Shown: in pieces, positions 62,064 to 64,000 of the stretch
Layout of the letters: every line of letters starts with the position of its first letter
Position numbering within the stretch: the stretch's first letter is position 1
Assembly (NCBI RefSeq): GCF_014858725.1
Contig: NZ_AQGV01000012.1
Location: 1,302,001-1,366,000, forward strand
Length of the DNA stretch: 64,000 bases
Reading direction: 5' to 3'
Source: Pseudoalteromonas aurantia 208
GTDB taxonomy: Bacteria; Pseudomonadota; Gammaproteobacteria; Enterobacterales; Alteromonadaceae
Translations under genes and position numbers: made by a program
Notes under the pieces: generated by a model
What the model saw: the letters and a program-made list of their open reading frames with translations, nothing else
Database searches by the model: none
Told to the model about the DNA's origin: nothing

Positions 62064-63195
62064 GTTTCTCTACGGCAACCACACGATTAAAATCAGCCAT
62101 CACTTGAATTGTGATCAGCGCACTGTCAGTTGTTAGCTTTAACACACTTTGATTATAGGTCGCTGAACTTGCTTGCTGAATTAACTGCATTAAGTTCGCT
62201 GTTTGTTCAAATCCAATTGCCGCCAACGACACACTTATCATCGCGTCATCAATGACCACCAAAGTACTGTGATCTAAAGCAGACTTGGCAATAACTTTAT
62301 CAACCGCATTGTTATTCAAGTGCCCGACTATCAATTTTGCACCATCATCTAACTCTCGTCCTAAAGCTTGTTTAGCAGCTGTTGTTGCTATGTGTTTTTT
62401 AAAATGTGACTCGCCAGCATTCACCGCATCATTGAACTTTGGGATCAACACATCTCTAATGTGTTTGTCTTGCTTATAGAGTGTTTTGCCCGCTGATATG
62501 TCACCACCAAGCCATGCTTTACCTGGATTATAGTCCCAGCCCAAATCAATGCCTGGCAAACGTTGTAATTCTTCACCTGTGTTAGCGTCTACCTCGGTAA
62601 AATATTTAGTGTGTTCTTTTAATGCGTTTTCTGGCGTCACCGTTAAACCTTGGCGTTTTATCTCGGCCTCACTCAGGTTTACAACCTTGCACCGGCACAG
62701 CCAACCATTTGGCGGATAATGGGTATCCCAGAAATTATGTTCAATTGGCAATAAAATGTAATTCCACTTGCCATGTTGCGGCCTTACGCGTTGATCACCC
62801 GCCGTTAAATATAATAAATATGGCCGACGCGCTTTTACCCGTTGCTGTTGTTCCCAACGGCCAGCTGCTCGTGCCGTATTTTTGTTATTACGATAAATCG
62901 TTTTAGTTCGCCAGCCTCGTTTACCGTTATATGACCAACCATGCTTAGCAACAATGTCATCAAAGCGTTTTCTAAATGCTGCTAACGTTTCTCCATCTTC
63001 TATGGCATGCGTCACAGCCTTGTGTAAATCACCAAGTAATTCGGTATTCGTTGCGCCTGCAACAGTAAATGCGCGCGCATGGATATGGCCCCGTAAATCT
63101 TTGTATGACTCAGTGGGTATTTGGATCTTCTGCTTAAAGTGGGAAATGGCTTCGTCAAACTTTATGAGTCGACCATATTTGGGAGAAACTGGCAT
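62059..63195 (-). CDS. Mu-like phage head morphogenesis protein (MuF)
   Basis: 378 aa. The N-terminal half is the Mu gpF-type minor head domain: HIHARAFTVAG, KTIYRNNKNTARAAGRWEQ, RRPYLLYLTAGDQRVRPQH, and the C-terminal cysteine segment YPPNGWLCRCKVV. The last about 130 residues (from HFKKHIATTAAKQAL) form a separate domain; in MuF proteins this position often holds a PBECR-type nuclease/toxin-like domain, but I cannot identify catalytic residues with certainty. In Mu-like phages MuF follows terminase and portal; here it follows a holin-like gene, so the phage region looks rearranged. RBS AGGG upstream of ATG 63195. Confidence 0.85.
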   Translation of the reverse strand: MPVSPKYGRLIKFDEAISHFKQKIQIPTESYKDLRGHIHARAFTVAGATNTELLGDLHKAVTHAIEDGETLAAFRKRFDDIVAKHGWSYNGKRGWRTKTIYRNNKNTARAAGRWEQQQRVKARRPYLLYLTAGDQRVRPQHGKWNYILLPIEHNFWDTHYPPNGWLCRCKVVNLSEAEIKRQGLTVTPENALKEHTKYFTEVDANTGEELQRLPGIDLGWDYNPGKAWLGGDISAGKTLYKQDKHIRDVLIPKFNDAVNAGESHFKKHIATTAAKQALGRELDDGAKLIVGHLNNNAVDKVIAKSALDHSTLVVIDDAMISVSLAAIGFEQTANLMQLIQQASSATYNQSVLKLTTDSALITIQVMADFNRVVAVEKL

Positions 63196-63202
63196 AAGTG
63201 CC

Positions 63203-63733
63203 CTACTTAAATTTGCTTAATAAGCTATTGGTTTTATGCTTTGACCCTTGGCTTGACCCATAGAAAAAGTTAAACATGCCACCCAGTGCCGTCGCTAAAA
63301 TAAAGCCCAGTGCAGTATCAGCAAACCGTTCTGATCCGGCTGGTATTTCTATAAACGTTACCGCTGCTATATATAAAGACGAACTGACCGCCCAAAACCA
63401 CGAAAATTTATAGATAAAGCGCTTTGACTCGTTATCATCTTGTTCAAGTGCCGTTTTTTGCATATCGCGTGCACTGTTTACATTCTTAAAAGCGATTTCT
63501 TCTAAATGCTGTTCTTTGTTAAGCAGCGCTGTACGAAATTGATATTGCAGTTCAGTGCTTTTACTCATTTTATCAATCACGGTTTCGGTATCTTGCACAC
63601 CCGTGAGTGTTTGCGCCATATCAACCAGTTTTGTGGCCACATCAGCGCCGTTATCGCCACCAATCCAACGACCAATTTTATCGTCTAATCCAGTGAGTTT
63701 TGCTATTCCAAGGGCTATGGTTATTGGGTCCAT
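63203..63733 (-). CDS. 3-TM holin-like phage protein
   Basis: 176 aa from ATG 63733 (GGAG 8 nt upstream; a GTG three codons earlier is possible). N-terminal soluble helices (KLTGLDDKIGRWIGGDNG), a charged middle (HLEEIAFKNVNSARDMQK), then two hydrophobic segments (about 108-130 and 140-162) and the tail NFFYGSSQGSKHKT, which is typical of the holin-of-3TMs family from gene transfer agents and Mu-like phages. Likely acts in lysis timing. 7 bp from the MuF gene. Confidence 0.75.
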   Translation of the reverse strand: MDPITIALGIAKLTGLDDKIGRWIGGDNGADVATKLVDMAQTLTGVQDTETVIDKMSKSTELQYQFRTALLNKEQHLEEIAFKNVNSARDMQKTALEQDDNESKRFIYKFSWFWAVSSSLYIAAVTFIEIPAGSERFADTALGFILATALGGMFNFFYGSSQGSKHKTNSLLSKFK

Positions 63734-63776
63734 TATGTGCACTCCATAGAGTTGTTTTCATTACTTATTGCCATAA

Positions 63777-64000
63777 CTACCTCTGTTTAGCTTTTTGAAT
63801 ATTTACTTCAAGATCATGCCAACATACCGACCTAAATTTACTGTTTAGAGACTTTAAACATTCATCTTTCAGATGCTCAAAATTTTCTATTGAAGCACAC
63901 AATGCACGACCACCTTTATAACCCGTAGGTACCCCATTTTTCAGCCAGAAGTCTCGGGCATGTTCAAACGCATCTTTAGCCTGCTTAGTGTTGATGAAAA
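63777..64000 (-). CDS. Phage-region protein, N-terminus beyond window
   Basis: Minus-strand frame open from the right edge to a TAG at 63777-63779, 74 residues visible (near the visible start KQAKDAFEHARDFWL; C-terminus NIQKAKQR). Two cysteines (ALCASIENF, KDECLKSL). Not recognised. Position, strand and spacing (44 bp before the holin-like start) suggest one transcript with the phage genes. Confidence 0.6.
   Translation of the reverse strand, partial: FINTKQAKDAFEHARDFWLKNGVPTGYKGGRALCASIENFEHLKDECLKSLNSKFRSVCWHDLEVNIQKAKQR

Noticed and set aside
1..64000. tRNA or rRNA genes
   Set aside because: I saw no cloverleaf-like T-loop (GTTCRA) with CCA end or rRNA sequence by eye; a tRNAscan run would settle it.

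Overview
The window is AT-rich bacterial chromosome from a marine gammaproteobacterium, most likely Alteromonadales (Pseudoalteromonas/Colwellia/Psychrosphaera-like). This rests on the convergent rmf-fabA pair, the trmO-proS neighbourhood, divergent ETF-QO/etfBA genes with LiuR-type boxes, a FabR-type operator at fabA, and many two-component proteins. Genus is inference.

Layout. 1-12 kb: 3' part of a long-form urocanase, a cupin, a metal-exporter homologue behind a Fur-like box, an M28 lipoprotein peptidase, DUF3025, a NatAB-type ABC pair, an LpxH-like phosphoesterase, proS and trmO. 12-18 kb: a 1335-residue hybrid kinase divergent from a REC/HD-GYP regulator. 18-22 kb: the ETF module. 22-23.6 kb: a 1.6-kb stretch without clear genes, ending at rmf. 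23.8-27.7 kb: fabA, a tandem PTPS-fold protein, an M23 peptidase, a thioesterase and an EEP-family protein.

28-51 kb is the main discovery: an exopolysaccharide locus whose architecture matches the symbiosis polysaccharide (syp) locus of Vibrio fischeri, in a rearranged order. It holds glycosyltransferase, flippase, polymerase, acyltransferase, glycosyltransferase, chain-length protein, glycosyltransferase, a fused SypQ-SypR-like protein, then SypA (STAS), SypB (OmpA lipoprotein), SypC (SLBB export), SypD (ATPase-like, no Walker lysine), SypE (HATPase-REC-PP2C) and SypG (sigma54 activator). The SypF role appears split between a stand-alone Hpt protein and a soluble hybrid kinase. A 13-bp palindrome, TTGCA-N3-TGCAA, recurs upstream of four genes here, twice with a sigma54-like -24/-12 element downstream. 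My inference is that it is the binding site of the SypG-like activator. A UDP-glucose dehydrogenase follows nearby.

51-59.8 kb: a PEP mutase/isocitrate lyase-family enzyme, a LysR regulator, Ugd, and a tightly overlapping operon REC > MoxR > DUF58 > TgpA transglutaminase > Na+/H+ antiporter. 59.9-64 kb: a beheaded LysR gene, a periplasmic solute-binding protein, three copies of an approximately 86-bp repeat, two helically phased short-repeat arrays, and Mu-like phage genes (MuF head protein, 3TM holin, one unknown) running off the right edge.
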